64,000 nucleotides of DNA from CALAGJ01 sp964293305 (GTDB taxonomy: Bacteria; Bacteroidota; Bacteroidia; Chitinophagales; Chitinophagaceae). The position numbers and the translations under genes were made by a program. Below, one piece after another: positions 62,312 to 64,000 of this stretch (the first letter of the stretch is position 1; each line of letters begins with the position of its first letter). The stretch lies in the NCBI GenBank assembly GCA_964293305.1, contig CAXYYO010000015.1, forward strand, positions 5,657 through 69,656. The letters run 5' to 3'. The notes below the pieces were generated by a model. That model ran no database searches. It was not told where the DNA came from and saw only the letters and a program-made list of their open reading frames with translations.

Positions 62312-62333
62312 ATTTTTTATGTTCTTTATAGTT

Positions 62334-62936
62334 TTAAACTAAAATCAAAGGATCAATTTCAATTTTTTGGTTATCAATTAAATATGTTGCCGCACTTGAA
62401 TAGATATAGGCACTTTTATCCTTTACGATTTTTTTAATTAAAGGTTCGGCTTCTATTACCTCTTTGGAGTTAATTGCTTCATCTAATGAATTAATGATAT
62501 GTGGACTACTATTATTTGTCCATATTTGATAATCTTCATTCCGGTTATGCCTCGAAGCATAGTAAGCAAATTGGTGTAGCATCCATAACCTTCTTTCTTC
62601 CTCTTCTGTTTGAATTATTTTCATCATGAGGTGATGGGTGAACTTCTTATAATCCCTAATAAAGTCGCTGAGTCTAAAAGGTAAATTCGCTTTAACTAAT
62701 AGTAGCAAATAGGAAGGCATAATACAAAATGCATGAAGTGATATCCCTTTATTTTTCCGTGCAAATTGTAGTGAGTCTATAAGTATGTCACGATAATTGG
62801 CATGGGTAAATAAATCAATATAGCCACACACTTCAAACTTGAGTGTATGTATTGTATATTGATTCATTATGGCTGGCGTGTATTTTCCGTCGTTCATTTT
62901 TTTATTTTTTCTACAGTCGGAGACTGTAAAGAACAT
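62334..62936 (-). CDS. degenerate REP-associated tyrosine transposase (RAYT, Y1_Tnp)
   Basis: 200 residues (ATG 62936; a later ATG at 62897 also works). Matches RAYT transposases: VCGYIDLFTHANYRDILIDSLQFARKNKG, then LSDFIRDYKKFTHHLMMKII and YQIW. RAYTs carry an HUH metal motif in IM-x-NHxH; here it reads IMPSYLLLL: positions 75-78 are S-Y-L-L, so both metal-binding histidines are lost. The Q-F-W-Q-x-N-H-P block also became QIWTNNSSP. The frame is intact, so it may be recently inactivated or have another DNA-binding use. Start ATG lies in the right inverted end. Confidence 0.82.
   Translation of the reverse strand: MFFTVSDCRKNKKMNDGKYTPAIMNQYTIHTLKFEVCGYIDLFTHANYRDILIDSLQFARKNKGISLHAFCIMPSYLLLLVKANLPFRLSDFIRDYKKFTHHLMMKIIQTEEEERRLWMLHQFAYYASRHNRNEDYQIWTNNSSPHIINSLDEAINSKEVIEAEPLIKKIVKDKSAYIYSSAATYLIDNQKIEIDPLILV
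62912..62928. repeat. third palindrome with GTC-N3-GAC core
   Basis: TACAGTC (62912-62918), loop GGA, GACTGTA (62922-62928). Same GTC-N3-GAC core as the element's terminal palindromes but different flanks. Lies within the transposase gene's 5' part. Confidence 0.6.
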
Positions 62937-62945
62937 ATAATATCA

Positions 62946-62962
62946 CGAAGTCAGAGACTTCG
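62946..62962. repeat. right REP-like palindrome of the RAYT element
   Basis: CGAAGTC (62946-62952), loop AGA, GACTTCG (62956-62962), inverted relative to the left copy; adjoins the trpD stop (62964-62966). Confidence 0.85.
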
Positions 62963-62963
62963 C

Positions 62964-63956
62964 CTATTGCATCTCCAACAGTTTTTCCAAACATTTCCAG
63001 GCCCTTCCACTTTCCAAACTAATTACTGCTGCATTAAAAGCGTCATCATATACCTCATATTTTCCCGTACAGAAAAGTCCCATTGCGGCATTAGCAAGTA
63101 CAACCGCATTTTGTGCCCAGCTTCCTTCTCCTTTCAAGATTCTGATAAATATTTTTGCAGCTTCATCAGGAGATTGTCCGCCCAGTATATCTTCAGCATG
63201 TACCAATCTTTTGCCTAAAAATTCAGGGCTAAGAATTTGTTCACCATTTTGAGTAATCACTTTTGTATCATTAGTAAGAGATATCTCATCATAGCCATCC
63301 AGTCCATGAATGATAGTAAATGGTTTATCAGTTTGTTGAAGCAGATAAGTATACAGTCTTGCCATTTCCAAATTAAAAACACCAATCAATTGGTAAGTCG
63401 GATTTGCAGGATTAACCAAAGGACCCAGCATATTAAAGAAAGTACGTGTAGCCAAGTTCTTTCGAATTGGGGCTACCGATTTCAAACCCGGATGAAACAG
63501 AGGAGCATGCAAAAAACACAAACCCGCATATTCCAATTCCCTTTCCAATTTAGTTTTATCAATAGAAAAATGATATCCAATATTTTCCATCACATTAGAT
63601 GCACCGCTTATGGAGGAGGCACCATAGTTACCATGTTTCGTTACTTTTTGACCAGCACCAGCTACAATAAAGCAGCTAAGGGTAGATATATTAAAAGTAT
63701 TTTTATTATCACCACCGGTGCCTACAATATCCAATGTATCGTTTCCTGCAAATGCAATAGGGATACAGAGTTCCAGCAAAGCGTCTCTAAAACCCAGTAG
63801 TTCATCAATAGTAATACTGCGCATTAAGAACACAGTAACGAATGCCGTAATTTCATGTTCATTAAAATGATTATTCCCGATTTGAAGCAAAACATTTTTC
63901 GCTTCCTGTCTTGTCAATGTTTTGTGTTCGAAGAGATATAAAAGAATTTTTTTCAT
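62964..63956 (-). CDS. trpD: anthranilate phosphoribosyltransferase
   Basis: Second step of tryptophan synthesis; PRPP plus anthranilate. 330 residues. Motifs LDIVGTGGDNKNTFNISTLSCFIVAGAG (PRPP site), KHGNYGASSISGASNVME and HAPLFHPGLKSVAPIRKNLATRTFFNMLGPLVNP all intact. The first trp gene in the window; trpE/trpG would lie beyond the right edge. Bases 63957-64000 show nothing. Confidence 0.97.
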   Translation of the reverse strand: MKKILLYLFEHKTLTRQEAKNVLLQIGNNHFNEHEITAFVTVFLMRSITIDELLGFRDALLELCIPIAFAGNDTLDIVGTGGDNKNTFNISTLSCFIVAGAGQKVTKHGNYGASSISGASNVMENIGYHFSIDKTKLERELEYAGLCFLHAPLFHPGLKSVAPIRKNLATRTFFNMLGPLVNPANPTYQLIGVFNLEMARLYTYLLQQTDKPFTIIHGLDGYDEISLTNDTKVITQNGEQILSPEFLGKRLVHAEDILGGQSPDEAAKIFIRILKGEGSWAQNAVVLANAAMGLFCTGKYEVYDDAFNAAVISLESGRAWKCLEKLLEMQ

Positions 63957-64000
63957 AGCATAAATTTAAGATAGTAACCAATTTTTAAGCAGTGGTTCCC

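Larger units (their letters stand above)
62292..62963 (-). mobile_element. RAYT-type element with 40-bp imperfect inverted ends
   Basis: The unit lies between trpC and trpD. Left end 62292-62331 and the reverse complement of right end 62924-62963 match at about 35 of 40 bases: each begins GCGAAGTC-TCT-GACTTCG (a hairpin), then a 9-base variable part, then ATGTTCTTTA-Y-AG. Between them lies one transposase-like gene. The right hairpin touches the trpD stop codon. The layout is that of a REP-associated tyrosine transposase unit. Confidence 0.78.

Noticed and set aside
62291..62320. Hairpin plus T run read as an ordinary trpD-side terminator
   Set aside because: Its inverted copy and 40-base extension at 62924-62963 show it is an end of the RAYT element, although it may also stop transcription.
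63237..63800. 187-codon open frame on the plus strand
   Set aside because: Wholly antisense to the intact trpD gene; no family features.
1..64000. CRISPR array, prophage, rRNA operon
   Set aside because: No regularly spaced repeats, no phage structural genes, and no rRNA sequence were seen on reading.

Overview
This window is a chromosomal segment of a low-GC member of the Bacteroidota, most probably a Chitinophagaceae-like organism. The evidence for that: Bacteroidota-type -7 boxes (TAnnTTTG) in front of many genes with almost no Shine-Dalgarno sites; an alternative complex III / caa3-type oxidase cluster; proteins with T9SS-like C-terminal sorting domains; a DUF4295 gene after rpmB-rpmG; a COX24-type mini-gene; and fulvocin C-like and choice-of-anchor V-like proteins. 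The genus is inferred only. Most of the window is ordinary housekeeping sequence. There are no rRNA genes, no CRISPR array and no prophage. One tRNA gene and one small RAYT-type mobile element are present.

Layout. 1-8 kb: tatC, scpA, mscL, a secreted CxxCH protein, a HAD phosphatase, an orphan histidine kinase, a DAACS symporter and an lpxD-like acyltransferase. 8-17.5 kb: an RluE-like pseudouridine synthase behind an unexplained hairpin-rich region, a Tat-exported Gfo/Idh/MocA protein, pyrophosphatase, a three-gene locus (fulvocin C-like Cys-rich lipoprotein, membrane-anchored thioredoxin, DUF1573 lipoprotein with an internal stop), an orphan OmpR-type regulator, a large envelope protein with a caspase-like His/Cys pair, and the N-degron pair clpS-aat. 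17.6-26 kb: GH16-like lipoprotein, recF, rpmB-rpmG-DUF4295, an FMN reductase, yceI with a marR gene and candidate operators, a fatty acid hydroxylase, frr and a WecA-like enzyme.

26-38.6 kb (minus strand) is a complete respiratory unit: actA-actB-actC-actD-actE-actF (quinol:cytochrome c oxidoreductase) followed by oxidase subunits II and I, a perfect terminator, then heme O synthase ctaB. These genes carry electrons from menaquinol through c hemes to oxygen. The ActB subunit has a twin-arginine signal, so tatC at the left end is functionally linked to it.

38.8-54.6 kb: purN, a dienelactone hydrolase, an APC permease, HU-TPR-COX24-RNase G, etfB-etfA, a flippase with an M1 peptidase, an ECF sigma factor overlapping a candidate anti-sigma gene, an SRAP-type DNA-protein-crosslink protein and a T9SS-type surface protein. 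54.8-64 kb (minus strand): a TlpA-like protein coupled to hisIE-hisF-hisA-hisH, tRNA-Gly(CCC) on the plus strand, then trpA-trpB-trpF-trpC, a degenerate RAYT element with 40-bp inverted ends, and trpD.

The most interesting observations are the fulvocin-like redox locus, the catalytically dead but intact RAYT inside the trp operon, the caspase-like envelope protein, and a recurrent promoter layout in which the -7 box ends exactly four bases before the start codon, implying leaderless mRNAs.
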